Part shown: positions 24,648 to 33,761 of the stretch, piece after piece | Layout of the letters: every line of letters starts with the position of its first letter | How positions within the stretch are numbered: the stretch's first letter is position 1 | Translations under genes and position numbers: made by a program | NCBI GenBank assembly: GCA_030653545.1 | Contig: JAURZE010000026.1 | Coordinates: 124,001 to 188,000 of the forward strand | Direction: 5' to 3' | DNA from: Nitrospira sp. | GTDB taxonomy: Bacteria > Nitrospirota > Nitrospiria > Nitrospirales > Nitrospiraceae | Length of the DNA: 64,000 bases | The notes under the pieces: generated by a model | What the model was told of the DNA's origin: nothing | What the model saw: the letters and a program-made list of their open reading frames with translations, nothing else | Databases searched by the model: none

Positions 24648-25916
24648 ATGTCAGACTTCCATCAAAACGGCGTTGTGACCGTGCTCCACCGCCTCGGACG
24701 GCCGAACCTCGAACAACTGGAGGCGGAACTTCAGCGGCACGCATCGACGAATCCGATTGCCCTGGTCCTCCCTTCCCTCTACTCAGAGCTCCAGCGCCCG
24801 GCGCTCAGGAAGATTGTCGAGACGCTGACTGAGGTACGGTATGTGAACGAGATCGTCATCTCTCTGGACCGGGCTTCGGCGCTGGAGTTCCGCTTGGCCA
24901 AAGAATACTTCTCGATTCTCCCGCAGCGCGTCCGGGTAATCTGGAACGACGGAAGCCGCATTCAGCAGATCTTGAAGCGCCTGACCGACAATGCCATCGA
25001 TGTCGGCCTGGCCGGCAAAGGTCGCGGCTGCTGGACCGCCTTCGGATATGTACTCGCCCGCCACCAAAGCAAAGTGCTCGCCCTGCACGATTGCGATATT
25101 GTGAGCTATGACCGGCAGTACCTCGCCCGGCTCTGCTATCCCATCGCCAACCCCAATCTTGGATACGAATTCGCCAAAGGCTACTACAGCCGCATTACCG
25201 ACCGGCTTCATGGCCGCGTGACCCGGCTCTTCATGACTCCGCTCCTCCGCAGCCTCCAGCAGCTGGTCGGCACACATCCCCTCCTGACTTTTCTGGATAG
25301 CTTCCGATATCCGCTTGCCGGGGAATTCGCCATGGTCAGCGATCTCGCCTGGATCAACCGCATTCCGGGAGATTGGGGCCTCGAAGTGGGTGTTCTCGCC
25401 GAGGTGTACCGCAACTGCGCGCTCCGCCGCGTCTGCCAGGTCGACATCGCCGACGCCTACGAGCATAAGCACCAGGAACTCTCGGCGGATAATCCTGATG
25501 CCGGGCTGTTAAAAATGTCGGCCGACATTACCAAGGCCCTCTTCAGAAATTTGGCCAGCGACGGCGTCATTCTCTCCGACGGCCTGCTGAAAACCCTCAG
25601 AGCCACCTACCTTCAAGCCGCGCAGGATGCGATCAGCCGCTACGAAAACGACGCGATGATCAACTCCCTCCAGTTCGATCGCCACCAGGAACGCACCGCC
25701 GTCGAAGTATTTCTGAAAGGCATGAAGCTCGCTACTCAGAGTTTCATCGAAGATCCGCTCGGTGTCCCCATGATCTCCAACTGGAGTCGCGTGGTGGCCG
25801 CGGTCCCCGATGTCTTCGGGCTCCTGATCGAGGCGGTCGAGAGTGACCATGAGTGGGAACCGGCCGGCGAGCTGGCCCATGGCGACCATCACACCCCGCT
25901 CACAAGAGTCTCGTAG
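24648..25916 (+). CDS. GT81-like glycosyltransferase, putative hexosyl-3-phosphoglycerate synthase
   Basis: 422 aa. GT-A fold signs are the NDG-containing segment RVIWNDGSRIQQILKRL, GLAGKGRGCWTAFGYVLARH and the metal-binding LALHDCDIVSYDRQY. This set resembles glucosyl/mannosyl-3-phosphoglycerate synthase-like proteins. There is no membrane segment. The gene opens a four-gene run with a second glycosyltransferase, an MscS-like membrane protein and a phosphatase similar to mannosyl-3-phosphoglycerate phosphatase. The pair synthase plus phosphatase is the known two-step route to mannosyl- or glucosylglycerate, a compatible solute. Donor sugar and acceptor are inferred from context. Confidence 0.75.
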   Translation: MSDFHQNGVVTVLHRLGRPNLEQLEAELQRHASTNPIALVLPSLYSELQRPALRKIVETLTEVRYVNEIVISLDRASALEFRLAKEYFSILPQRVRVIWNDGSRIQQILKRLTDNAIDVGLAGKGRGCWTAFGYVLARHQSKVLALHDCDIVSYDRQYLARLCYPIANPNLGYEFAKGYYSRITDRLHGRVTRLFMTPLLRSLQQLVGTHPLLTFLDSFRYPLAGEFAMVSDLAWINRIPGDWGLEVGVLAEVYRNCALRRVCQVDIADAYEHKHQELSADNPDAGLLKMSADITKALFRNLASDGVILSDGLLKTLRATYLQAAQDAISRYENDAMINSLQFDRHQERTAVEVFLKGMKLATQSFIEDPLGVPMISNWSRVVAAVPDVFGLLIEAVESDHEWEPAGELAHGDHHTPLTRVS

Positions 25917-25925
25917 CACGCTCGC

Positions 25926-27200
25926 GTGATGCCCATGCTGCATTCGACCATCACTCCCTTGGCCGCCCAGACCGAAGTCACGGTCGAGCAGATCGGCACG
26001 GCAGACCTGCTCGTCGGGGTTCCGAGCTACAACAACGCCGACACGATCGGCCATGTTATTCGGGCCATACGGGCCGGCCTCGCTAAATACTTTCCGGACC
26101 GTCGGGCCGTCCTGGTGAACGCCGACGGAGGATCCACTGACGGAACCCCCTTAATTGTCGCCGACACCTTGGTCGATTTTGGTGTGCTGTTCATCGGCGA
26201 CCGGCAGAGCCCCCTCCATCGCATCGTCACGCCCTACCATGGAATACCCGGCAAGGGAAGCGCGTTCCGCACGATTTTCGAGATCGCCAAACGCCTGAAC
26301 GTCCAGGCCTGCGCAGTGGTGGATTCGGACCTTCGTAGCATCACACCCGAGTGGGTGGAACTGCTCCTTCGCCCCATCGTGCAGGAAGGCTTCGACTACG
26401 TCGCGCCTTTCTATCAACGCCATAAGTACGACGGAACGATTACCAACAGTATTGCCTATCCATTGACCCGCGCGCTGTACGGCTATCAGGTTCGCCAACC
26501 CATCGGAGGTGACTTCGGATTTTCCGGCGACCTGGCCAGGCATTACCTGAACAAACACGTCTGGGAGTCTGAGGTGGCCCGCTTCGGTATCGATATCTGG
26601 ATGACCACGGAGGCGCTGACCAGCGGCGCGCGGGTCTGCCAAAGCTTTCTGGGCGCGAAAATTCACAATCCCAAAGACCCGGCAGCCGATCTTTCCGACA
26701 TGCTCGCGCAAGTCACCGGCGCCCTGTTCAGCCTGATGGAGACCCATCCCGCCACATGGATCCCCGTGAGAGACTCCAAGCCCGTGCCGCTCTTCGGATT
26801 TCAATACGAAACGGGCGTGGAACCGATCCATGTGAACGTCGAGCGAATGCTGGAGGTGTTTCAGCAGGGGCTGCAGGACCTGCAGCCCATCTGGAGTCGC
26901 ATGTTGTCGGAGGACAGCCTCGCCCGACTCAACTCTTTGCAGGGAGTTGCTCCGACGGCCTTCCGGATGCCGGATGCCCTCTGGGTCCAGGTGATCTATG
27001 ACACGGCCCTGTCCTATCACGCCGGAGTGCTTCCGAAAGACCACCTCCTGAAAGCGCTCACGCCGTTGTATCTCGGCCGAACCGCCTCGTTCGTTCTGCA
27101 GACACAGGGGCTGACCACCCGCGAGGCGGAACATCATGTCGAATCCCTGTGCCGGGCCTTCGAGGCCCACAAAGAATATCTCGTGACACAGTGGCCGTGA
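25926..27200 (+). CDS. Second GT-A glycosyltransferase (GpgS/GT2-like)
   Basis: 424 aa. GTG at 25926 and ATG at 25929 are both possible starts. The N-terminal domain reads VGVPSYNNADTIGHVIRAIR, then NADGGSTDGTP, HGIPGKGSAFRTIFEIAKRL and VVDSDLRSITPEWV, matching the nucleotide-sugar and DxD layout of glucosyl-3-phosphoglycerate synthases and related GT2/GT81 enzymes. The long C-terminal region (about 180 aa) is helical. It begins 10 nt after the previous gene. Having two glycosyltransferases suggests a disaccharide-type glycerate (such as mannosylglucosylglycerate) or two alternative donors. The substrate is not determined. Confidence 0.75.
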   Translation: MMPMLHSTITPLAAQTEVTVEQIGTADLLVGVPSYNNADTIGHVIRAIRAGLAKYFPDRRAVLVNADGGSTDGTPLIVADTLVDFGVLFIGDRQSPLHRIVTPYHGIPGKGSAFRTIFEIAKRLNVQACAVVDSDLRSITPEWVELLLRPIVQEGFDYVAPFYQRHKYDGTITNSIAYPLTRALYGYQVRQPIGGDFGFSGDLARHYLNKHVWESEVARFGIDIWMTTEALTSGARVCQSFLGAKIHNPKDPAADLSDMLAQVTGALFSLMETHPATWIPVRDSKPVPLFGFQYETGVEPIHVNVERMLEVFQQGLQDLQPIWSRMLSEDSLARLNSLQGVAPTAFRMPDALWVQVIYDTALSYHAGVLPKDHLLKALTPLYLGRTASFVLQTQGLTTREAEHHVESLCRAFEAHKEYLVTQWP

Positions 27201-27240
27201 GCAGCGGCTACGCCCGGCATGGGGAGTAAAGGAGGGTATC

Positions 27241-27948
27241 ATGACATCACAGTGGATCGAGACGCTACTGGAACCCGTGACCGTCCTCGGCCGGCAAACG
27301 CTGGCGATCGTCCCCAATGTGTTGGCCATGAGCCTGCTGCTGCTGGCAGGCGTCGGCACCGCCTGGTTCGTCGGCCACGCGGTCGAACGGTTTCTCCGGG
27401 TGATCGGACTTGACCGAGTCAGCGATCGGCTGGGCCTGACTTCCACGTTCCTGCGCGGCGGGATTAAATCGGCCCCCTCCCATCTCATCGGACGAACGAT
27501 CCACTGGCTCGTTCTGCTCTTCGCGTCGATCGCCTCGCTTGAAGCCTTGCACATCGACTCCGTCAGCCGATTGACCCATGCCACCGTCGCCTATATCCCA
27601 CATCTCGTCATCGCCACGCTGATCGGAATTGCGGGCTACCTGATCGCCAACTTCGTCGCCCAAGGAGTCCTGATCGCTGCGGTCAATGCCGGCCTCCCGC
27701 CGGCCCGCCTGATTGCCTCGGCGGCCCGCTGGGCGATCCAATTGCTCAGCGTCGCCATGGCTCTTGAGCAACTGGGCATTGCGGAACACATCGTGGCCGT
27801 CGGATTCGGCATTACCTGGGGCGGCATTGTCCTTGCCGCCGCACTGGCGTTCGGATTGGGAGGCAAGGACCTCGCACGGTCATTTCTTGAGCGTCGGCTG
27901 GCTGCTCCGTTGCACGGACCGACTCATGACGATGTTCACCACCATTGA
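27241..27948 (+). CDS. MscS-like / TM-helix-repeat membrane protein without the cytoplasmic domain
   Basis: 235 aa with about four hydrophobic helices (VLAMSLLLLAGVGTAWFVGH, LIGRTIHWLVLLFASIASLE, HLVIATLIGIAGYLIANFVA). The final Gly/Ala-rich helix GGIVLAAALAFGLGGKDLAR resembles the pore-lining TM3 of MscS proteins. It ends about 20 residues later with a His-rich tail, so the beta and alpha-beta cytoplasmic domains of MscS are missing. Sitting between osmolyte synthesis genes, it fits a role in osmotic sensing or solute release. GGAGG is visible before the ATG. Confidence 0.75.
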   Translation: MTSQWIETLLEPVTVLGRQTLAIVPNVLAMSLLLLAGVGTAWFVGHAVERFLRVIGLDRVSDRLGLTSTFLRGGIKSAPSHLIGRTIHWLVLLFASIASLEALHIDSVSRLTHATVAYIPHLVIATLIGIAGYLIANFVAQGVLIAAVNAGLPPARLIASAARWAIQLLSVAMALEQLGIAEHIVAVGFGITWGGIVLAAALAFGLGGKDLARSFLERRLAAPLHGPTHDDVHHH

Positions 27949-27955
27949 GGCCCCC

Positions 27956-28792
27956 ATGCGTCCTCGCTATCTTGTCTTCACCGATCTGGACGGATGTCTG
28001 CTCGACAGCCGGACCTATTCGTTCGACGCAGCTCGACCGGCCCTCGAACGACTCCAGGCGAACCACATTCCCGTGGTTCTGGTTTCCAGTAAGACGCGGG
28101 CGGAGATCGAGCCGCTTCGCCAGCAACTGAATCACCAGGGTCCGTTCATCGTCGAAAACGGCGGCGCCGTATTCGTGCCTCTCGGCACCTTTGATTTCCC
28201 CCTGGACCGCGCCCGACGACGGTCTACCTATCACGTCATCGAGTTTGGAACGCCCTACGCCCTGTTACGCGATGTACTCAAGCAGATTGAGGAAGCCGTC
28301 GGTACGCCGTTGATAGGATTCGGGGATCTTTCCATCGATGAGATTATGGAGCTGACCGGACTATCCAGGGAAGCTGCACTACGGGCCAAGATACGCGAGT
28401 ACGATGAGCCCTACCTGGTACAGGGCCCCGCCACGCTGGCCACCGAGGTCTGCCGTCAGATCATCACGCGAGGATTACAATGGACGAAGGGCGGGCGCTT
28501 CTTTCATCTGACGGGACTGAACAACAAGGGGCAAGCCGCCTTGAGACTGCTTCATTGCTATAAACGGCAATGGAATCTCGATGGAACACCGGGCGAGGTT
28601 GAAACAGTAGGGATCGGGGATAGCCTGAACGATCTCCCCCTCCTGCTCGCGGTGGATCACCCGGTGCTGGTGCAGAAGCCGGACGGATCGTACGACCACG
28701 ACATCCATGTCCCCCAGCTGATCCATGCCCCGGGCATCGGACCCGTCGGGTGGAACCAGGCGATTCTGAATCTGCTACGACTCGCAGCCTAG
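27956..28792 (+). CDS. mpgP: HAD-superfamily phosphatase, mannosyl-3-phosphoglycerate phosphatase type
   Basis: 278 aa from the ATG at 27956 (GAGG 5 nt upstream), 7 nt after the previous stop. HAD motif I is FTDLDGCLLDS (nucleophile and acid Asp pair), motif II is VLVSSKTRAEIE, and motif IV is ETVGIGDSLNDLPLL. The VSSKTRAE and ENGGAVFVP wording is that of the MPGP subfamily (HAD-IIB, Cof-like cap). It would remove phosphate from mannosyl- or glucosyl-3-phosphoglycerate made by the upstream transferase. The sugar specificity is not visible. Confidence 0.87.
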   Translation: MRPRYLVFTDLDGCLLDSRTYSFDAARPALERLQANHIPVVLVSSKTRAEIEPLRQQLNHQGPFIVENGGAVFVPLGTFDFPLDRARRRSTYHVIEFGTPYALLRDVLKQIEEAVGTPLIGFGDLSIDEIMELTGLSREAALRAKIREYDEPYLVQGPATLATEVCRQIITRGLQWTKGGRFFHLTGLNNKGQAALRLLHCYKRQWNLDGTPGEVETVGIGDSLNDLPLLLAVDHPVLVQKPDGSYDHDIHVPQLIHAPGIGPVGWNQAILNLLRLAA

Positions 28793-28826
28793 CAGCCGCG
28801 CGACCCTCTCTGAATAGGTGTGTCCC

Positions 28827-29021
28827 TCAGGCGGACTTTTTCGACGCAAACACCGCCGCATCACAGGAGAGATACTTGATCTGCTTGATGGGGACCAGGA
28901 TCATTTCCCGCGGCGACTCCAGATAAATAAACTCCTGGTCTTCCGACAACCGATGACTGACCGCGTCCTTGATCAGCAACTCCTGATTGTCCACAAACAC
29001 CACTTTGACCCAATACTGCAC
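28827..29021 (-). CDS. Small conserved-looking hypothetical protein
   Basis: 64 aa, GTG start at 29021 with AAGGAG 6 nt upstream. The sequence (MQYWVKVVFVDNQELLIKDA, ending with SCDAAVFASKKSA) alternates hydrophobic and charged residues as in a small beta-barrel. Segment FIYLESPREMILVPIKQIKY suggests an Sm-like or PilZ-like compact fold, but I do not recognise a family. It is convergent with mpgP and stands alone. Confidence 0.65.
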   Translation of the reverse strand: MQYWVKVVFVDNQELLIKDAVSHRLSEDQEFIYLESPREMILVPIKQIKYLSCDAAVFASKKSA

Positions 29022-29180
29022 GATCAGCTCCTTCCGACAAAAAACCGGCGATCCGGCTATACCACGACCCCTTCAAAGCCAGAGGATTATACTGATCCCT
29101 TCAAGACTGTGGCAACTTGCCAGCCATAGCCGCTCGTGAGTAGAGTAGCAATGCAGAATCATGTCTTCGAGGAATGTCTG

Positions 29181-29690
29181 ATGGCCAAGTCATTGCGAAT
29201 CAGCGGGTTGACGGTGCTCTTGCTCGCCGGCCTCACGATGTCCCCTCTCCCGAGCGACGCGCAGGTGGTTGGAGACGAGGCTGAACTGGGTCGGCTCCAG
29301 TCGAAAGCCGAAGACGCGATCGGGAATGACGATGCGGATGGAGCCGCGATGATGATGGGGCGGGCCGCGTTGCTCGCTGCTCAACTCGGCAAGAGAGAGA
29401 CCGGATGGAAGACGGCATACCGCAAGGGCCAGGAAGCGCTCTTCAGATCACAGGAACATACCTACCGGGCCATGGCCCTCTTTCGCCGAGCCGGCGGTCA
29501 ATTGCCGGCCTCATCGGGAGTCTGCGGCAGCCTGGCCCTCGGTCATACCGCTCTTACTCACGTGGCTGAGGGGAAGGAACCTTCTCCCCAAGACACCCGC
29601 CTCCTGGAGGAGGCCAGGCGTCTTCAGGAATCTGCGGAAAACTGGAACCAGGTTATCGTATCCCTGGTTGCCGAATACCAATGTTCGTAA
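29181..29690 (+). CDS. Exported hypothetical protein
   Basis: About 169 aa from the ATG at 29181 (GAGGA 9 nt upstream); an earlier in-frame ATG at 29136 would spoil the signal peptide. The N-terminus MAKSLRISGLTVLLLAGLTM with a cut near SDA-QV is a classical Sec signal. The mature part is helical and Ala-rich (EDAIGNDDADGAAMMMGRAA), with two cysteines (VCGSLA and the C-terminal YQCS). No domain is recognised; it could be a small periplasmic helical bundle. Confidence 0.7.
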   Translation: MAKSLRISGLTVLLLAGLTMSPLPSDAQVVGDEAELGRLQSKAEDAIGNDDADGAAMMMGRAALLAAQLGKRETGWKTAYRKGQEALFRSQEHTYRAMALFRRAGGQLPASSGVCGSLALGHTALTHVAEGKEPSPQDTRLLEEARRLQESAENWNQVIVSLVAEYQCS

Positions 29691-29714
29691 CTCCCCGAAG
29701 CCGTGGGTCTGGCC

Positions 29715-30158
29715 TTAGTCGTCTTCCGGGTTGATGATGTGCAGGCCCGCCGTCTTTGACGCCGCCAACAGCTGCGCGTCCGCACTCACGACGGTCAGTC
29801 GCAACGGCTTCAACTCCAACGCCAACGCCAGATGCATCACTTGCGCAGCCCGGAGAAAGGGATACTCCAGGACCAACTCTTTGGTGGCCAGATACGTCCC
29901 CATGGTCGGCGCAATAAACTCGAACAGTCCGGCCTTCGATTCCAGCTCGAATTTATACAACACCGAATAGCAATCGTCCCGGGTGATCTCTCCCTGTTGA
30001 GCGCGATTGGAGAGCGTGGCGTAAAAGTCCGTAACCGTCCAGGTCGGCAGAATAGCGACTTTGCCACGCTTGACCATCAGCTTGTTGACGACGCGAGTAC
30101 CCCGCTCCATGCTGTAGCGTTTGACGAGCGCGGTGGAATCAAAATAGTAGTATGGCAT
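29715..30158 (-). CDS. PIN-domain protein (VapC-like toxin)
   Basis: 147 aa. PIN fold signs are the start MPYYYFDSTALVKRY with Asp7, a TVTDFYATLSNR stretch where the conserved Glu is usually found, and a C-terminal VSADAQLLAASKTAGL carrying the metal-binding Asp. It is predicted to be an Mg-dependent ribonuclease. A small basic gene ends 4 nt upstream of its start, the usual antitoxin-toxin arrangement. The pair could be a true toxin-antitoxin or a chromosomal PIN ribonuclease. Confidence 0.82.
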   Translation of the reverse strand: MPYYYFDSTALVKRYSMERGTRVVNKLMVKRGKVAILPTWTVTDFYATLSNRAQQGEITRDDCYSVLYKFELESKAGLFEFIAPTMGTYLATKELVLEYPFLRAAQVMHLALALELKPLRLTVVSADAQLLAASKTAGLHIINPEDD

Positions 30159-30162
30159 CCTG

Positions 30163-30432
30163 TCACACCCTCCCCTTCATGATCAGGGCGGCCAGGGGAC
30201 CCTGGAGTTTTGAGAGTCGATCCTGCAGCTCGTCCAGCGGCACTTCCTCGTACCCCTGCTTGCGCAACGTATCGGCCAGATTGCCTTGATTGAATGACGC
30301 GGTGTCGTCCTTCAACCGGTCGCCCAGCTTGCGCTTCGCCAACCGGCTCGACAGTTTCCGTCCGGGCTTCGTCAGCCCGCGTCCGCGGCTCCGTGGGGCG
30401 CGGCCCATCGCTTTCTCTGTAGACTGTGTCAC
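30163..30432 (-). CDS. Small basic protein, probable antitoxin of the PIN gene
   Basis: 89 aa from the GTG at 30432 (AGGAGG 11 nt upstream). The N-terminal 40 residues are very Arg/Lys-rich (MGRAPRSRGRGLTKPGRKLS). The C-terminal half is an acidic helical stretch (YEEVPLDELQDRLSKLQGPL). That layout of basic nucleic-acid-binding part plus acidic helix fits an antitoxin, and it lies 4 nt before the PIN gene on the same strand. It matches no antitoxin family I can name. An ATG at 30408 is an alternative start. Confidence 0.6.
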   Translation of the reverse strand: MTQSTEKAMGRAPRSRGRGLTKPGRKLSSRLAKRKLGDRLKDDTASFNQGNLADTLRKQGYEEVPLDELQDRLSKLQGPLAALIMKGRV

Positions 30433-30451
30433 AGTGTTGGTTTCCTCCTCG

Positions 30452-31597
30452 TTAAAATGGGCGTGGGCTCGATAACGCCGGATTCGCCGGTGTGGATTCT
30501 CGCGGACACCCGGCCGGTGATGGCACCTGGGCCGGCAATGACGCCTCTCCAAATACATGAGATGCGATCGCTTTGGCAAGGTCTGAAGAAAATTCTTGTT
30601 GGATAACCCGTAGGGCTTTCGCCGTGGCTTCGCGGTCGGACAGATGCCCTTCCTTCCCGCCGCGCGAGACCGCGCCGACCACGCGCTGCGTCGCGGACTC
30701 CACCACATCGAAGTCGCTGCACCACCGCACATACTTAAATTGCGGATCGCGCACATCGATCGGCCAGACACGCACGGTGCCACGCACCAGCAATTCGCTG
30801 CCGGCCCGTTGGGCGGTCACATGCAATCCTTCCCGAATCAATCCTTCAGCCAGGGAACGCTGGATCGGCTCCGCATGATCCCCGGTCACCTCGACCGCAA
30901 TAACCAGGTTGGTCGAGAGAAACTGATCCAGTTCATTCGACAATTCATTCACACGATACGCGGCCGGAGTCCCCTGGCCGGAAGAACGAATGACGCGCAA
31001 ATCTGCATTGAATGCGTCACGCATCACAAGATTTCTTGTGGCACGCCGCAGGTTTCGCACTTTGGTCAACTTATCAGTGGTCTGCCGGGCTTCGAGCAGA
31101 TCGGTCTCAATCGCCCGATCCAGTTCTCGCATCTTATCCATCATCGCCGCTTCGCCCTGGCCGCGATGCATCCCCGCCAAGGCATAATGCACCCCCTGAT
31201 GCCGGTCGTACCAGGTATCCAGAATCTTTACGTTCTCGAGAACTTTATCGGTAGAGACGTTGGTCACCTGATCCAGGGTCAACCGCCGTTCCGTATTGGT
31301 ACTGCCGTGACGTTCAACCAGCAGGTACGACTCCCAGTCCTTGGCCTGCGCCGCGACCTCGGCCTTAAAAATTCTGGCGACGGCTGCATAGGCCTGATCG
31401 GTTGCCGCACCCTTGTTCGTCGCCTGGCCCTGCCCAAGCAGATATTGGCTTGAAGAAAATTCGGCCGTCGCGCCATCCACCCAGGCCGGCTTCGATTTCC
31501 CCCCGAACCACGTACAACCCGAGAGGGCGATGCCTCCGATGAACAGCATCACCAGCGGCAAGACGACATCACGCCTGAGTCTGACCGGACCCCTCAT
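30452..31597 (-). CDS. LPP20-family lipoprotein
   Basis: 381 aa. The signal peptide with lipobox (FIGGIALSGCTWFG) is followed by KPAWVDGATAEFSSSQYLLG, the PxWV...YL-G opening of LPP20-type proteins, and an Ala-rich helix (AYAAVARIFKAEVAAQAKDW). The middle is helical; the C-terminal part (SELLVRGTVRVWPIDVRDPQ) is beta-rich, similar to CsgG/LpoB-like domains. The last 25 residues are Pro/Ser-rich. It overlaps the COG3014-like gene upstream by 4 nt and is the last gene of the lipoprotein cluster. The role is probably in outer-membrane or peptidoglycan maintenance. Confidence 0.75.
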   Translation of the reverse strand: MRGPVRLRRDVVLPLVMLFIGGIALSGCTWFGGKSKPAWVDGATAEFSSSQYLLGQGQATNKGAATDQAYAAVARIFKAEVAAQAKDWESYLLVERHGSTNTERRLTLDQVTNVSTDKVLENVKILDTWYDRHQGVHYALAGMHRGQGEAAMMDKMRELDRAIETDLLEARQTTDKLTKVRNLRRATRNLVMRDAFNADLRVIRSSGQGTPAAYRVNELSNELDQFLSTNLVIAVEVTGDHAEPIQRSLAEGLIREGLHVTAQRAGSELLVRGTVRVWPIDVRDPQFKYVRWCSDFDVVESATQRVVGAVSRGGKEGHLSDREATAKALRVIQQEFSSDLAKAIASHVFGEASLPAQVPSPAGCPRESTPANPALSSPRPF

Positions 31598-33084
31598 TGA
31601 ATCACCCGTTGAATCATGACCGCAGTTTGTCCCCGGCCCAGAATGAGTGTCCGACTACTCTCCGTCGTCGGACCGTTTGCTTGCCCAAGCAGCTGCACCG
31701 ACGCCGCATACTGCCCGGGCTCGACCCAGGCGCGAGCGATGTGAATTTCATCGGGGAGCGTCTGCCAACTGCGCTTATCGGCCTCTTCCGAGGCCACGGC
31801 AAGTCCCTTAGTCAGAAGCCCGACGATGAGCCCCACCCAAGGGGCGGCATCTTTACCCGCCGCTTGCTGAGCCCCGCGTGTGGCTCCTTCCGCCATCGCA
31901 AACTTGACGGCGGCACGAGCCAAGGCCTTGACCGTAATGCCGGGCAAACGATCGGAAAGACTCTTATCTGCCAGCGCGGAGATGTCCTGCCCCAACTCTG
32001 AGGACACCCTCACCTGCCGACCGGTCTCGCCGACCAACGTCAGCTGCTCCACGGGTACCTGCGTTTTCTGCGTCACCAATCGGGGCAACGCCACGCGCAC
32101 GACACGACCATTGAGGCCATACAGGACACTATCGACCCCGCGGTTCTGATGCCGCGACGACTGGGAGAATCCACGATTCAACAACACGAGCTGCAAGGCA
32201 TCCAGGCTGATCGGCAAGTCAAGAAAGCGGTCCTCCTTACGAGGGGCGCGGCCATTATAGCTGATCAACACCACTTGAGCGAGGTCTCGCTGCGCCGCGC
32301 TGGCCTGCCACGCCGTATCAGGGAAGAGCCGCCGATACTCCTCAAACTCATTCGTCAAATGAAGCGCGTCAGCGGTCCGCAAGAGATCGGCACGGAGTTG
32401 AGCCGGGACTGGCGTGCGCGCCCAACCCCGGTTGGCTTCGTACGCATCATAGGCCTTCCGATAGGCAATGAACGCGTTATTCACATCATCTGTCGCCTCA
32501 TAGAGAATGCCCGTCAGATATCGGGCAAACCCATCCTCCCGATAGCTCGCCTTCTCCTTGACCCTATCCGAAAGCACGTTGAGCCGGTGATCGATCCGGC
32601 GGGCTTCCACCAAGGCTTCCTGAAGCTGCCCCTGCGCGGCGTAGTTCAGCGCCTTGACGACATTGATCATCACATGTTCGTAGGGTTCCCCTTCGTACGA
32701 CAGCGCGTTGTCATTGGTGAGAAAGGCGGCGGCTTCGGAGCGGATAGTCCTGGTATAGAGCCGCTCCACTTCCTCCTCTGCCTGCTCCAAAACGGCGCTG
32801 CTCTGCTGGTAGTCGCCGGCCAATTGCAGCGTCATCCCGCGATCCATGCCATATAACAGGCGGCTCTTGTCCCCGTAGGATTTTTCAGCTTGTTGAACAA
32901 TCGCGGCCGCCTGCTTAGCATCGCCCGCGGCCAGGCTCTGCTCAATCAACAGGTAGCGATCGACGGAAGGACCGCACGCGGTCAACAGCAGCAGCCCGGC
33001 GAGGAGAGCGAATAGAAGGGATGAACGGACAACGCGCCACGGCGCCAACAGACTGTGGGAAACACGTGGGGAGAGAGGGCTCAA
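31594..33084 (-). CDS. COG3014-like lipoprotein with TPR-like helices
   Basis: 496 aa. The N-terminal signal ends LLAGLLLLTACGPS (lipobox). Residues 40-270 are helical repeats (LLIEQSLAAGDAKQAAAIVQ, YAAQGQLQEALVEARRIDHR, TGILYEATDDVNNAFIAYRK) resembling tetratricopeptides. The C-terminal half is beta-rich and ends with an IQRVIQ tail. The motif order matches proteins annotated COG3014, which usually sit beside LpoB and LPP20 genes as here. It likely acts as an outer-membrane scaffold in the same complex. GC and codon use match neighbours. Confidence 0.75.
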   Translation of the reverse strand: MSPLSPRVSHSLLAPWRVVRSSLLFALLAGLLLLTACGPSVDRYLLIEQSLAAGDAKQAAAIVQQAEKSYGDKSRLLYGMDRGMTLQLAGDYQQSSAVLEQAEEEVERLYTRTIRSEAAAFLTNDNALSYEGEPYEHVMINVVKALNYAAQGQLQEALVEARRIDHRLNVLSDRVKEKASYREDGFARYLTGILYEATDDVNNAFIAYRKAYDAYEANRGWARTPVPAQLRADLLRTADALHLTNEFEEYRRLFPDTAWQASAAQRDLAQVVLISYNGRAPRKEDRFLDLPISLDALQLVLLNRGFSQSSRHQNRGVDSVLYGLNGRVVRVALPRLVTQKTQVPVEQLTLVGETGRQVRVSSELGQDISALADKSLSDRLPGITVKALARAAVKFAMAEGATRGAQQAAGKDAAPWVGLIVGLLTKGLAVASEEADKRSWQTLPDEIHIARAWVEPGQYAASVQLLGQANGPTTESSRTLILGRGQTAVMIQRVIQ

Positions 33085-33098
33085 CAGAGTCCTGGAGC

Positions 33099-33710
33099 CT
33101 AGAAAATGGTTCGCTTCTTTTCGATGACCTTCTTAATCTTCTTCTGCCCATACCAAACCTTGGCGTTGCTCTCCAGATCGATCATCTGGAGATCCACTTG
33201 ATAGAACACGGCTTTGGTCGCATCCGCTTCGTCGAGGATCGTCGAAATCGTCCCCTTCATCATGTAATCGGCACCGATTTCTTTTCCGGGAGCTTTTTGG
33301 GTATCTTCGCGGGAATACATCGCCTGCTCTTTGCGCTCGGTCCGCAATTCATCGCGCTCACCCTTGCCGGCGACGAACGTGACTTTCTGCGAATTCGTCA
33401 GCTCGCGCTCAAGGTCGGTCACAAACGTCTGGACGCTGATGTGCTCGTGGCTGCTGTTCAGGATCGTGCCGACCACCACAACAGGCTGGCGATGCTTCGC
33501 TTGCGTGAAGTTGCCGAGCCATGGGTAACTCAGCGATTCCTTCACCATGGTCTCAGCGACCATCCGCGAGTCGGTATCGTTCCAGCGCCCGCTCAGGTCA
33601 GTGACCACCCCGGCATCGATACGCGTGACTTTCGTTTCGTGCCCGCAGCCTGCCAGAGTCAACACCGACACCGCTCCCAGCGCCAGCCATCCAGACTTCA
33701 TCACCATCAC
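33099..33710 (-). CDS. LpoB-like lipoprotein (penicillin-binding-protein activator family)
   Basis: 203 aa. Lipobox in AVSVLTLAGCGHE. The mature domain contains DTDSRMVAETMVKESLSYPW and PVVVVGTILNSSHEHISVQT, then VTDLERELTNSQKVTFVAGK and KEIGADYMMKGTISTILDEA, the order of the LpoB/CsgG-type fold. E. coli LpoB activates PBP1b from the outer membrane. Which synthase this one serves is unknown. It lies 14 bp before the COG3014-like gene and 51 bp after the short LPP20 gene, in one operon. Confidence 0.82.
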   Translation of the reverse strand: MMVMKSGWLALGAVSVLTLAGCGHETKVTRIDAGVVTDLSGRWNDTDSRMVAETMVKESLSYPWLGNFTQAKHRQPVVVVGTILNSSHEHISVQTFVTDLERELTNSQKVTFVAGKGERDELRTERKEQAMYSREDTQKAPGKEIGADYMMKGTISTILDEADATKAVFYQVDLQMIDLESNAKVWYGQKKIKKVIEKKRTIF

Positions 33711-33761
33711 CCCGTCCCTCCGCTGAAAATCTTCTGAGAAAAAGAGAATGAAACCGGCCGG

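Noticed and set aside
28810-28850. Possible third copy of the palindromic repeat (GGCGGACTTTTTC)
   Set aside because: It is only a short match that falls in the C-terminal codons (KKSA) of the 64-aa gene; the partner arm is absent.
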